A stretch of 64,000 nucleotides of DNA from Nocardia acididurans (lineage in GTDB: Bacteria > Actinomycetota > Actinomycetes > Mycobacteriales > Mycobacteriaceae), in assembly GCF_016741815.1 (NCBI RefSeq), contig NZ_JAERRJ010000012.1, positions 248,001-312,000 on the forward strand. Direction: 5' to 3'. How positions within the stretch are numbered: position 1 is the first letter of the stretch; every line of letters starts with the position of its first letter. The notes under the pieces were generated by a model. That model was not told where the DNA came from, searched no databases, and saw nothing but the letters and a program-made list of their open reading frames with translations. Shown piece by piece: positions 53,064-61,628 of the stretch. The position numbers and the translations under genes were made by a program.

Positions 53064-53701
53064 TCCGGGTGGTGCTGCTCGACGACGAGGAACTGGTCCG
53101 GTCGGGCATCGCCATGATCCTGGAGGCGGGCGGCGGCATCGAGGTCGTCGCCCAGGACGGTGACGGCCGCGGCATCGTGGAGCTGGTGCAGCGGCACCGG
53201 CCCGATGTGGTGGTCACCGATATCCGCATGCCGCAGGTGGACGGACTGGAGGTGACGCGGCGGGTGCGCGCACTGCCCGATCCGCCCGCGGTCGTCGTGC
53301 TGACCACCTTCGGGCTGGACGAATACGTCTACGCCGCATTGGAAGCCGGGGCCGCCGGATTCCTGCTCAAGGACACGCCGCCGCGCGAACTCGCGCACGG
53401 CGTGCAGGTGGTCGCGCGCGGGGACGCCATTCTCGCGCCCGAGGTCACCAAACGCATGCTCACCGCCTTCGCGACCGGCTCCCAGCAGCCCGAGGCCAAA
53501 GCGCAACTCGCGCAGCTCACCGACCGCGAGCACGAGGTCGCTCTCACGGTCGCCACCGGCGCGGGCAACGCCGAGATCGCCCGCACCCTGCACATGAGCG
53601 AATCCACGGTGAAGGTGCACATCAGCCGCATCATCGCCAAACTCGGCCTGGAGAACCGCACGCAGATCGCGATTCTCGTGCACCGCGCCGGACTGGCCTG
53701 A
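53060..53701 (+). CDS. NarL/LuxR-type response regulator
   Basis: A 213-residue regulator: receiver with LLDDEELVRSG, VVVTDIRMPQVDG (phospho-Asp), VLTTFGLDEYVY and FLLKDTPPREL; LuxR helix-turn-helix at about 147-210 (LTDREHEVALTVATGAGNAE, ESTVKVHISRIIAKLGLENR). It starts with GTG 53060 overlapping the stop of the small ORF. It should be phosphorylated by the kinase at 51697 and control the ABC exporter genes upstream. It is similar in design to the regulator at 23340 but clearly a different protein. Confidence 0.92.
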   Translation: MIRVVLLDDEELVRSGIAMILEAGGGIEVVAQDGDGRGIVELVQRHRPDVVVTDIRMPQVDGLEVTRRVRALPDPPAVVVLTTFGLDEYVYAALEAGAAGFLLKDTPPRELAHGVQVVARGDAILAPEVTKRMLTAFATGSQQPEAKAQLAQLTDREHEVALTVATGAGNAEIARTLHMSESTVKVHISRIIAKLGLENRTQIAILVHRAGLA

Positions 53702-53759
53702 GCTCACCCCGGCTGGAATCCGCGCCCGTCATCCCAGGGTGCGGCTCCGCGAGGGGCGA

Positions 53760-54908
53760 TCAGCTGCTGGAGGTGCGACCGGCGAAGGGGATGGCGGCCG
53801 GGTGTTCCAGGCGGCGGTGCGGGTGCTGCCACAGGCCCTTTCGCGCCAGGATCGGCAGGACGCCCTCGCCGAACCAGTACGCCTCCTCGAGGTGCGGGTA
53901 GCCGGAGAGCACGAAGTGCGAGATACCGACGCGGGAGTATTCGATGAGGCGCTCGGCCACCTCCGCGTGCGAGCCGACCAGGGCGGTGCCCGCGCCGCCG
54001 CGCACCAGGCCGACACCCGCCCACAGGTTGGGGGCGATTTCCAGGCGGTCGGTACTGCCGTTGTGCAGTTCGCTCATCCGGCGCTGGCCCTCGGATTCGC
54101 TGTGCGCGAGGGCGGATTGGACGCGCTCGATATCGGCGGGGTCGATGCCCGCCAGGAGTTTGTCGGCGACCGCCCACGCCTCCTCGGAGGTGTCGCGGGA
54201 GATCACATGGATGCGCAGGCCGTAGCTGAGCCTGCGACCGTTGTCGACGGCGAGACCGCGGATCCACTCCAGTTTGCGGCTCACCGCGAGCACCGGTTCG
54301 CCCCAGGTCAGGTAGGTGTCGGCATACTTCGCGGCGACCGGGCCGGCCGGGCCGGAGGAACCGCCGAAGAACACCGGCGGAATCGGATCCGGATGATTGG
54401 ACAGCAGCGCGTTCTCCACGCGAATGTGCTCACCCGCGAAGCTGATCGGCTCGTGCGAACCCCACAGCGACTTGACCACGTGCAGGAACTCACCGGTGCG
54501 GGCATAGCGCTGCTCCTTGTCGGCGAAATCGCCGAAGGCGCGCTGTTCGATGGGCTCGCCGCCGGTCACCACATTGATGAGCAGCCGGCCCTTCGAATGC
54601 CGCTGGAAGGTGCCCGCCATCTGCGCGGCCAGGGTCGGGCTCAGCAGACCGGGGCGCAGGGCCACCAGGTATTTCAGCGTCTCGGTGGTCTCCACCAGCA
54701 TGGCGGTGGTGAGCCAGGCGTCCTCGCACCAGGAACCGGTCGGCGTGAGCACGGCCTCGAAACCATTGGTCTCGGCCGCGTCCGCGATCTGGTTCAAATA
54801 GTGCAGGGTCGCGGGCCGGTCGCCGCGCATGGGCGTACCGTGGCCGCCCGCGACCAGGCCGCGGGAGTCTCCGGAGGTGGGCAGGAACCAGTGGAAGGAC
54901 AGACTCAC
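53760..54908 (-). CDS. ssuD: FMNH2-dependent alkanesulfonate monooxygenase SsuD-like
   Basis: A luciferase-like flavin enzyme of about 382 residues: SFHWFLPTSGDSRG, LTPTGSWCEDAWLTTAMLVETTE, GRLLINVVTGG, RYARTGEFLHVVKSLW, FFGGSSGPAG and LSGYPHLEEAYWFGEGVLP. These match SsuD, which releases sulfite from alkanesulfonates using reduced FMN from a separate reductase. No ssuE or ssu transporter lies within the window. GTG 54908 (VSLSFHWFLP) is taken; other in-frame starts lie upstream. It is divergent from the first receptor kinase gene. Confidence 0.9.
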   Translation of the reverse strand: MSLSFHWFLPTSGDSRGLVAGGHGTPMRGDRPATLHYLNQIADAAETNGFEAVLTPTGSWCEDAWLTTAMLVETTETLKYLVALRPGLLSPTLAAQMAGTFQRHSKGRLLINVVTGGEPIEQRAFGDFADKEQRYARTGEFLHVVKSLWGSHEPISFAGEHIRVENALLSNHPDPIPPVFFGGSSGPAGPVAAKYADTYLTWGEPVLAVSRKLEWIRGLAVDNGRRLSYGLRIHVISRDTSEEAWAVADKLLAGIDPADIERVQSALAHSESEGQRRMSELHNGSTDRLEIAPNLWAGVGLVRGGAGTALVGSHAEVAERLIEYSRVGISHFVLSGYPHLEEAYWFGEGVLPILARKGLWQHPHRRLEHPAAIPFAGRTSSS

Positions 54909-55024
54909 CCGGCCGAGAATGCCCCGCGCGGCGCGGTGCGTCACCGGTTGCAATCCCCGTGATTCTGGGTGCGGCGAATCCGTGAACTGCCACAATGGAT
55001 CCGCGACGAGGAGCCGAGGAAGCG

Positions 55025-57094
55025 ATGACGAGTCCGCATCACCCGCTCACCGTCGGATCGACCTTCGGGCCGTACCGGCTGGATCGGTTGATCGGACGCG
55101 GGGGCATGGGCGAGGTGTATCAGGCCTACGACACGGTGAAGGACCGGACCGTGGCCATCAAGGTGCTGCCAGAACGACTCGCCCAGGACCCCGTGTACCG
55201 GCAACGCTTTCAACGCGAATCCCGCACGGCCGCACGACTGCGCGAAGCCCACGTGATCCCCATCCACGACTACGGCGAGATCGACGGACGCCTGTTCATC
55301 GATATGCGACTCGTCGACGGGGAGAGTCTGCGGGAACTGCTCGACAGCCGGGGGCCGGGAGCGCCGGACCGCACGGTCACGCTGATCGAGCAGGTGGCCG
55401 CGGCCCTGGACGCCGCACACGCCGACGGGCTGCTGCACCGGGATGTCAAGCCCGACAACATCCTGCTCTCCCGCGACGGGTTCGCCTATCTGGTGGATTT
55501 CGGTATCGCGCAATCGAGTACGGACACCAGTCTCACCAGCGACGGTTCGGCGGTCGGCTCCTACCGGTACATGGCCCCGGAACGGTTCTCCTCCCGCGAC
55601 TTCGGCCCCGCCTCCGACGTGTACGGACTGGCCTGCGTGCTGTACGAATCCCTCACGGGCAGCCGGCCTTTCACCGCCGACACCGACGGCCAGATCATGC
55701 GGGCGCACCTGTTCGACCCGCCACCCCGGCCCAGCCTGGTGCGCACCATGCTGCCCGCGGCCTTCGACGCCGTCATCGCGCGCGGCATGGCCAAGAATCC
55801 GAACGAGCGCTACCGCAGCGCCGGTGAACTGGCCGCCGCCGCCCGCGCGGCGCTCACCGGCAGGCAGGACGACGCCACCGTGGCGACATCAGCCACGAAC
55901 AGTGCACGGGCACAGCCGAATCCGGACTCCGACACCACCGTGTCCACGGTCGTCCCGACGCACTCCACCGGCGGTCCGGCGGGGCCGCCCACAGGTCCGA
56001 CGGGACCGGCCGGGTCCGCCGCGCCACCCCGGCGCGGTCGGCTGCGCCGGGTCGCCGCACTGCTCACAGCGCTCGTGATGGTCGCCGCCGCAGTGGCTTT
56101 CGCCGGATGGGCGAAATTCGTGGGCAGCCGCACCGACGGTGTCGCCGTGGCCGGGGCGGACGCGCTCGGACCGGCCGAGGTCGAACTGCTGTCGGTCGTC
56201 GGCGCGCTCGGGTACGGGCGGTCGAACTGCTATCGCGACACCGGTGATCCCTCCGTCGTGGCGCTGTTCGCGTGCACACCGAATCCGGCGGCGTCCGCGC
56301 CCACCGCGCGGTTCTTCCGCTTCCGCAGCGCGGACGCGCTGAGCACCTATTACAAGGCGGTGGTGCTCGAGGGCCTGGACGGCGCGGCCTGCACCGGCGA
56401 CCCCGCGGGCAGTGACGGGCCCTCGATCGTCGACGGAAAGACCGTGGGCCGCAAGAGTTGCGTCGAGAACAAGGTGGAGACGCCCGCCGCCCCCAAACCC
56501 ACCCTGGTCCTGACCAATGACGCCGCCTTGGCCATGGTGCTCTACATCTGGGCCGATCCCAGTGAGAAGCCGCTGCGCGACTACCGCGCGAAGATCAACG
56601 GCGGCCAGTTCCGCACCGCGGAGAACGCCCAGGATCCCGACGAGAAGACCGTCGCCGACCGAGAACTGCTGGCGCACACCGGCGATGACTTCCGCCAGGG
56701 CAACTGCCGCCATGTCGACCCGCCCGGCAGCTCCGTCACCGCCGCCCTGGACTGCGCGACCGCGCTGGGCAAACCCGCGGTCAGCTGGATGAGTTTCGCC
56801 GAACGACGCCTCGCGAACACCCTCTACCAGGGAAATCTCTCGCAGTTCAACGGCCGTGGCTGTGGCGGCGGCGCGGGTTCGGACGCGGTGTGGCGCAAGA
56901 CCAGCGGGGTGGCGGGCCGCTACTTCTGCTTCGACAGCACCGTGTCCGGCAGTACCGCGGTGGTCTGCCTGATGGCGGTGCACGACGAATTCATGCTGGT
57001 GCTCATCACCTGCACCGCACCGTCCGACAGTCCGGAGGGCGGGCCGAAAACCGAAGCGGAGCTGAACACGTACTTCCTGAAGGACTTCGGCTAG
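55025..57094 (+). CDS. receptor Ser/Thr protein kinase, tandem copy 1
   Basis: A 689-residue eukaryotic-type kinase. Kinase domain residues 13-280: GRGGMGEVYQAYD (P-loop), VAIKVLPE (Lys), LHRDVKPDNILL (catalytic loop), VDFGIAQSS, MAPERF. Then a Pro/Thr-rich juxtamembrane linker, one membrane helix (about 340-362, AALLTALVMVAAAVAFAGWA) and an external domain of about 320 residues with two related Cys-containing halves (LGYGRSNC...DP and FRQGNCRHVDPP, each followed by a later G-C and VGR or GR-x-x-C). It has no PASTA repeats; it resembles PknH-type sensors. Ribosome site AGGA precedes ATG 55025. Codons 25-99 are nearly identical to those of copy 2. Confidence 0.93.
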   Translation: MTSPHHPLTVGSTFGPYRLDRLIGRGGMGEVYQAYDTVKDRTVAIKVLPERLAQDPVYRQRFQRESRTAARLREAHVIPIHDYGEIDGRLFIDMRLVDGESLRELLDSRGPGAPDRTVTLIEQVAAALDAAHADGLLHRDVKPDNILLSRDGFAYLVDFGIAQSSTDTSLTSDGSAVGSYRYMAPERFSSRDFGPASDVYGLACVLYESLTGSRPFTADTDGQIMRAHLFDPPPRPSLVRTMLPAAFDAVIARGMAKNPNERYRSAGELAAAARAALTGRQDDATVATSATNSARAQPNPDSDTTVSTVVPTHSTGGPAGPPTGPTGPAGSAAPPRRGRLRRVAALLTALVMVAAAVAFAGWAKFVGSRTDGVAVAGADALGPAEVELLSVVGALGYGRSNCYRDTGDPSVVALFACTPNPAASAPTARFFRFRSADALSTYYKAVVLEGLDGAACTGDPAGSDGPSIVDGKTVGRKSCVENKVETPAAPKPTLVLTNDAALAMVLYIWADPSEKPLRDYRAKINGGQFRTAENAQDPDEKTVADRELLAHTGDDFRQGNCRHVDPPGSSVTAALDCATALGKPAVSWMSFAERRLANTLYQGNLSQFNGRGCGGGAGSDAVWRKTSGVAGRYFCFDSTVSGSTAVVCLMAVHDEFMLVLITCTAPSDSPEGGPKTEAELNTYFLKDFG

Positions 57095-57193
57095 AGGGTC
57101 GTTAACGGTGGCCGCGCGCGCCGCAATGGAAGCAATGTGGCGCACCGTTGACCTCGCCACGATGGGATCCGTGCCGAGGAGCCGAGGGGCCAC

Positions 57194-59212
57194 ATGATCA
57201 GTCCGCAACACCCGCTGACCGTCGGGACGCTGTTCGGGCCGTACCGCCTCGACCGGTTGATCGGTCGCGGGGGCATGGGTGAGGTGTATCAGGCCTACGA
57301 CACGGTGAAGGACCGGACCGTGGCCATCAAGGTGCTGCCAGAACGACTCGCCCAGGACCCCGTGTACCGGCAGCGATTCCAGCGCGAATCCCGCACGGCC
57401 GCACGACTGCGTGAAGCCCACGTGATCCCCATCCACGACTACGGCGAGATCGACGGACGCCTGTTCATCGATATGCGACTCGTCGACGGCGACAGCCTGC
57501 GCGCCCTGCTGCGGCGCTTCGGCCCCGGTGCACCGGACCGGGCCGTGCTGCTCATCGAGCAGGTGGCGGCGGCGCTCGACGCCGCACACGCGGACGGGCT
57601 GCTGCACCGGGATGTCAAGCCCGACAATATTCTGCTGACCCAGGACGGCTTCGCCTACCTGGTGGATTTCGGCATCGCCCAGTCGGCGACCGACGAATCC
57701 CTCACCAGCGACGGCTCGGCCGTCGGGTCGTTCGTCTACATGGCTCCGGAGCGCTTCTCCTCCCGCGATTTCGGCCCCGCCTCCGATGTCTACGCGCTGG
57801 CCTGCGTGCTCTACGAATCCCTGACCGGCACACGACCTTTCACCGGCGAGACGGACGCCCAGATGATGCGCGCCCACCTCTTCGATCCCCCGCCCAGCCC
57901 CAGCCGGGTCCGGCCCGGCGTCTCGGCGGCCTTCGATCAGGTGGTGGCCCGGGGTCTGGCCAAGAACCCGAACGAGCGCTACCGCACCGCGGGTGAGCTG
58001 GCCGCCGCCGCCCGTGCGGCGCTGACCCGCCTGCACACCGATCCCACTGTCGCGGAATCACACTCCATGCCCACCGAACCGGTGCGCACACCCGCCCCAC
58101 GGGAACCGTCGCGCCCGGACATCCCGCTCGCGGACACCGGGCAGCGCGGCAGGCCGGGCCGGCTGCGGGGCGCGCTCGCCGTCCTGCTGACCCTCGGCAT
58201 GGTCGCCGCCGCAACCGGTTTCGCGGCCTGGGCGTGGGGGCAGCGGGTGACCGCAGGCACGGCCGTCGGCGACGCGGAGGCCCTGCGCGGCGCGGATATC
58301 GACCTGCTGTCCCTGCTCCCGTCCTTCGGCTACAAGCGCAACAACTGCCTGCACGTCGACCCCGACGCCACCACCGTCGCGGTGATCAACTGCGCCGAGA
58401 ACCCCGCCACCGACGAGCCGCTGGCCAGCTTCCGCAAGTTCAAGACCGCCGAGGACCTGAAGGATTTCTACGACGTCTTCGTACTCGGCTCCTTCAAGAC
58501 CGACGGCTGCGGCGTCGACGCCACCGCTCGCGACATCCCCTCCAGGCTCGACGGCGTCGAGGTCGGGCGTATGGCCTGCTACGACGACGCCACCATCGAC
58601 CCGTCCGCGCCGATGCCCACCCTGGTGGTCACCAACAACGAACTCGCCACCATCGGCATGTACTTCTTCGACTCCCCCGGCCGGAAAGCCGTGCGCGACT
58701 ATGTCGCCAAGGTCGACGGCGCGCAGTTCCGGGCGCAGAAGGTGGCCCAGGATCCCGACGTCTTCACCGACGCGGACCGCGCCGTCCTGGCCCAGCTGAA
58801 CGGAAACTACAACTCCCGCAACTGCATTCACGTGAGTCCGGTGGCGGGCACCTTCGTCAGCTCCTCACTGGCCTGCGGCAACAGCATGGGCAATCCGATC
58901 GTGTCGTTCCTCGGCTACGCCGACCAGAGCGACGCCTCGAGCGCCTACCAGGCCCAGGTCGCCCAGGCTCCCGGCCGGGTCTGCGGCGGCGGCACCGGCT
59001 CGGACACGGTGTGGCGTCGCGGCGGAGAGACGGTGGGCCGCTTCACCTGCTACACCAACAATGCCGTCACCCCGGCGCGCACCTGCGTCATGGCCGTGCA
59101 CGACGAACACCACCTGGCGGTCCTGGTCTGCACCATGCCCGCCGAATACCCCGAACCCGGCCCGAAGTCGGAGTCCGAACTGCTCAGCTGGTTCCAGCAG
59201 AACTTCGGGTGA
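57194..59212 (+). CDS. receptor Ser/Thr protein kinase, tandem copy 2
   Basis: A 672-residue paralogue of the preceding kinase: kinase domain 13-280 with the same catalytic motifs (LHRDVKPDNILL, VDFGIAQSA, MAPERF), membrane helix about 325-345 (LAVLLTLGMVAAATGFAAWAW) and a two-half Cys-containing external domain (FGYKRNNCLHVDPD, then YNSRNCIHVSPV; ending LLSWFQQNFG). The external domains of the two kinases are far more divergent than the kinase domains, so they probably sense different ligands. Gap to copy 1 is 99 bp. A strong hairpin follows at 59221. Confidence 0.93.
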   Translation: MISPQHPLTVGTLFGPYRLDRLIGRGGMGEVYQAYDTVKDRTVAIKVLPERLAQDPVYRQRFQRESRTAARLREAHVIPIHDYGEIDGRLFIDMRLVDGDSLRALLRRFGPGAPDRAVLLIEQVAAALDAAHADGLLHRDVKPDNILLTQDGFAYLVDFGIAQSATDESLTSDGSAVGSFVYMAPERFSSRDFGPASDVYALACVLYESLTGTRPFTGETDAQMMRAHLFDPPPSPSRVRPGVSAAFDQVVARGLAKNPNERYRTAGELAAAARAALTRLHTDPTVAESHSMPTEPVRTPAPREPSRPDIPLADTGQRGRPGRLRGALAVLLTLGMVAAATGFAAWAWGQRVTAGTAVGDAEALRGADIDLLSLLPSFGYKRNNCLHVDPDATTVAVINCAENPATDEPLASFRKFKTAEDLKDFYDVFVLGSFKTDGCGVDATARDIPSRLDGVEVGRMACYDDATIDPSAPMPTLVVTNNELATIGMYFFDSPGRKAVRDYVAKVDGAQFRAQKVAQDPDVFTDADRAVLAQLNGNYNSRNCIHVSPVAGTFVSSSLACGNSMGNPIVSFLGYADQSDASSAYQAQVAQAPGRVCGGGTGSDTVWRRGGETVGRFTCYTNNAVTPARTCVMAVHDEHHLAVLVCTMPAEYPEPGPKSESELLSWFQQNFG

Positions 59213-59220
59213 GATGGGTA

Positions 59221-59255
59221 GCGCCGGGTTCCCTCCGCAGCTGGGAACCCGGCGC
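59221..59255. terminator. strong bidirectional hairpin terminator
   Basis: A perfect 13-bp stem (GCGCCGGGTTCCC at 59221-59233, complement at 59243-59255) with a 9-base loop begins eight bases after the second kinase stop and lies before the convergent ectB end. Confidence 0.85.
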
Positions 59256-59298
59256 CGGTCGGCCCCCGGTGTGGGCGGTGGCCGACAATCGTGGGAGG

Positions 59299-60576
59299 TC
59301 AGTGCGTATCGCGCACGACCTCGACGGCCTGGGTGAGAATGGCCAGGCCGTGGGTGATCTCCTCGTCGGTGACGGTGAGCGGGGGCATGAGTTTCACGAC
59401 TTCGTCTCGGGTTCCGGAGGTTTCGACCAGCAGGCCCAGTTCGAAGGCGGTGCGGCAGACCTTGGCGGCCTGCGAGGCGTCGTCGAAGACCAGACCCTGG
59501 ACCAGGCCCCGGCCCCGGGTGGTGATGCCGGGCAGGGTGGCGGTGAAGTCGGCCAGGTGGCGGGCGATGCGATCGCCCTTGGCGAGGGTGGCGGCCTCGA
59601 GGCGGCCGTCGGACCAGTAGTGGCGCAGCGCCACCTCGGCGGTGACGAAGGCGGCGTTGTTGCCGCGGAAGGTGCCGTTGTGCTCGCCGGGCGCCCACAG
59701 GTCGAGTTCGCGGCGCATGAGCACCAGGGCCATCGGGAGGCCGTAGCCGCCAATGGATTTCGAGAGGGTGACGATATCGGGGGTGATGCCGGCGACCTCG
59801 AAGGAGAAGAACGGGCCGGTGCGGCCGCAGCCCATCTGGACATCGTCGACGATGAGCAGGATGCCGCGATCGGCGCACAGCGTGGACAGTTCGCGCAGCC
59901 ATTCGGGGCGGGCGACGTTCACACCGCCCTCACCCTGCACGGTTTCGACGATGACGGCGGCGGGGCGGTCCAGGCCCGAGGAGCTGTCGTCCAGGGCCCG
60001 GCGCATCCACGAAAGGTCGTCGGCGGCGGAGACTTCGGGGCCGCCGAGGTAGCCGTCGTAGGGCATGGGGGTGGCGTGCACGAGCGGGACGCCGGCGCCG
60101 GCGCGCTTCGCGGCATTGCCGGTGACCGAGAGCGCGCCGAGGGTCATGCCGTGGAAGGCGTTGGTGAAGTTCAGGACGGCGGTGCGGCCGGTGACCTTGC
60201 GGGCCAGCTTGAGCGCGGCCTCCACGGCGTTCGCACCGGTCGGTCCGGGGAACTGCACCTTGTAGTCGAGTCCGCGCGGCGTCAGCACCACATCGCGGAC
60301 GGTTTCCAGCAGGCGGCGTTTGGCCACGGTGGACATGTCCAGGCCGTGGGTGATGCCGTCGCCGGTGAGGTAGTCGAGCAGGGCCTGTTTGAGTACGGGG
60401 TTGTTGTGCCCGTAGTTGAGCGCGCCCGCGCCCGCGAAGAAGTCGAGGTAATCCTTGCCGGTTTCGTCGGTCAGCCACGCGCCGCGGGCGGTGTCGAAGA
60501 CGGTGGGCCAGGACCGGCAGTAGCCGCGCACATTGGATTCGAAAGCTTCGAATACCGTGGTCTCGGCGATGGTCAT
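59299..60576 (-). CDS. ectB: diaminobutyrate-2-oxoglutarate aminotransferase (EctB), orphan
   Basis: A 425-residue class III PLP aminotransferase: FFAGAGALNYGHNNP, QFPGPTGANAVEAALKLARK (landmark TGANAVEAALK), NAFHGMTLG, ILLIVDDVQMGCGRTG and LSKSIGGYG (Schiff-base Lys). These are EctB hallmarks; the enzyme converts aspartate semialdehyde plus glutamate to 2,4-diaminobutyrate, the first step of ectoine synthesis. No ectA or ectC is adjacent: its neighbours are a kinase gene (convergent) and an ABC exporter (divergent). So it may serve another diaminobutyrate pathway or work with distant ect genes. AGGAA seven bases before ATG 60576. Confidence 0.92.
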   Translation of the reverse strand: MTIAETTVFEAFESNVRGYCRSWPTVFDTARGAWLTDETGKDYLDFFAGAGALNYGHNNPVLKQALLDYLTGDGITHGLDMSTVAKRRLLETVRDVVLTPRGLDYKVQFPGPTGANAVEAALKLARKVTGRTAVLNFTNAFHGMTLGALSVTGNAAKRAGAGVPLVHATPMPYDGYLGGPEVSAADDLSWMRRALDDSSSGLDRPAAVIVETVQGEGGVNVARPEWLRELSTLCADRGILLIVDDVQMGCGRTGPFFSFEVAGITPDIVTLSKSIGGYGLPMALVLMRRELDLWAPGEHNGTFRGNNAAFVTAEVALRHYWSDGRLEAATLAKGDRIARHLADFTATLPGITTRGRGLVQGLVFDDASQAAKVCRTAFELGLLVETSGTRDEVVKLMPPLTVTDEEITHGLAILTQAVEVVRDTH

Positions 60577-60603
60577 GCGGTGTTCCTAGCGTAGCGGGCA
60601 AGT

Positions 60604-60619
60604 GAAACGAGACCGTTTC
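60604..60619. promoter_or_regulatory. inverted repeat upstream of ectB, possible operator
   Basis: GAAACG-AGAC-CGTTTC is a 6-bp inverted repeat 28 bases before the ectB ATG, in the 248-bp divergent gap (60577-60824) between ectB and the ABC exporter. The length and place suit a repressor site, but no cognate regulator is next door. No gene is seen in the rest of the gap. Confidence 0.4.
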
Positions 60620-60824
60620 TATCATTGCCGAGTCTGCTCCGGGGTCGTTTTCGCGATTTTCGCGATATCGGAGCAGCCCTGCTCCCCCCGGCCGGAAGAG
60701 AAGGCCCTCATCGCACAAGAGCCCAAGAGAGCGTAACGCCGAAACCGCGCTGGGAAAACGCTTTTCACCGCATCGCGAGTATTCGTTTGCCGCACCCGCG
60801 CCGCGCACGTAGGGTCAATCTCTT

Positions 60825-61628
60825 GTGCGCGCCGACATGGGGGTTTATTGGCAGCTGGCCAAGGCGGGGTTCCGGAGACAGTCCACCTACCGCTTGGCCA
60901 TGGTCGCGGGCCTGATCACCAATCTGGTCTTCGGCTTCGTGCGCGCCGCCGTCCTCACCTCCGCGGTCGAGGCCAACCCCGGCTTCGGCGGCTACGACCG
61001 CGGCACCATCGGCGCCTACACCTGGCTCTCCCAGGGACTGCTCGGCGCCATCGCCTTCTGGGCACTGCCCGAGATCGTCGAACGCATCCGCACCGGCGAC
61101 GTGGCCGTGGACTTCCTACGGCCCATCGACCCCCAGTTCGCCCATCTGGCCGAATATCTCGGCCGCGCCACCTGCACACTGATTCCGCGCGGCCTGCCCA
61201 GCGTCGCCGTCGGGGCGCTCACCTTCGGGCTCGTCATCCCGAACACGCCCTGGCCCTATCTGCTCGGCGCGTTCAGCCTCATGCTGGCCATCGCCATCTC
61301 GTTCCTGTCCATGTTCACCGTCTGCCTCGCGGGCTTCTGGCTCATCGAGACCCGCGGACTGCGCGCACTGCACATGATCCTCGGCACCTTCCTGGCCGGA
61401 CTGTTCGCGCCGGTGCACCTGTTCCCGGACTGGCTGAAGGCCATCGCCTACGCCACCCCGTTCCCGTCCATGCTGCAGTGGCCGATCGATGTGCTCTCCG
61501 GCCGCACCGTCGGGACAGCGGCGGTGCAAGTCGTTGCGGTGCAATGCTTCTGGCTGATCGCACTCACCGTCATCGGCCAGCTGGTACTGCGCGCGGGCCG
61601 TCGCAAACTGGAGGTGCAGGGTGGCTGA
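60825..61628 (+). CDS. ABC-2 family permease, subunit 1
   Basis: A protein of about 267 residues with six helices (LAMVAGLITNLVFGFVRAAVL, LLGAIAFWALPEIVERIRTG, LLGAFSLMLAIAISFLSMFTVCLAGFWLIET and VVAVQCFWLIALTVIGQLVL as segment landmarks). DVAVDFLRPIDPQFAHLAEYLGR and GLFAPVHLFPDWLKAIAYATPFPSML are typical of the DUF990/ABC_2_6 permeases that work in pairs. A GTG at 60825 or ATG at 60837 could be the start. It overlaps the next permease gene by eight bases. The exported substrate is unknown. Confidence 0.87.
   Translation: MRADMGVYWQLAKAGFRRQSTYRLAMVAGLITNLVFGFVRAAVLTSAVEANPGFGGYDRGTIGAYTWLSQGLLGAIAFWALPEIVERIRTGDVAVDFLRPIDPQFAHLAEYLGRATCTLIPRGLPSVAVGALTFGLVIPNTPWPYLLGAFSLMLAIAISFLSMFTVCLAGFWLIETRGLRALHMILGTFLAGLFAPVHLFPDWLKAIAYATPFPSMLQWPIDVLSGRTVGTAAVQVVAVQCFWLIALTVIGQLVLRAGRRKLEVQGG

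Noticed and set aside
55889..58036. Long minus-strand frame across the two kinase genes
   Set aside because: Antisense of clearly functional kinases; its internal repeats only reflect the paralogy of the sense genes.
60604..60619. Shared operator with the HxlR system because of the GTTTC/GAAAC arms
   Set aside because: Orientation is inverted (GAAAC first), the spacer is 4 rather than 7 bases, and no HxlR gene is near, so the sites are probably unrelated.
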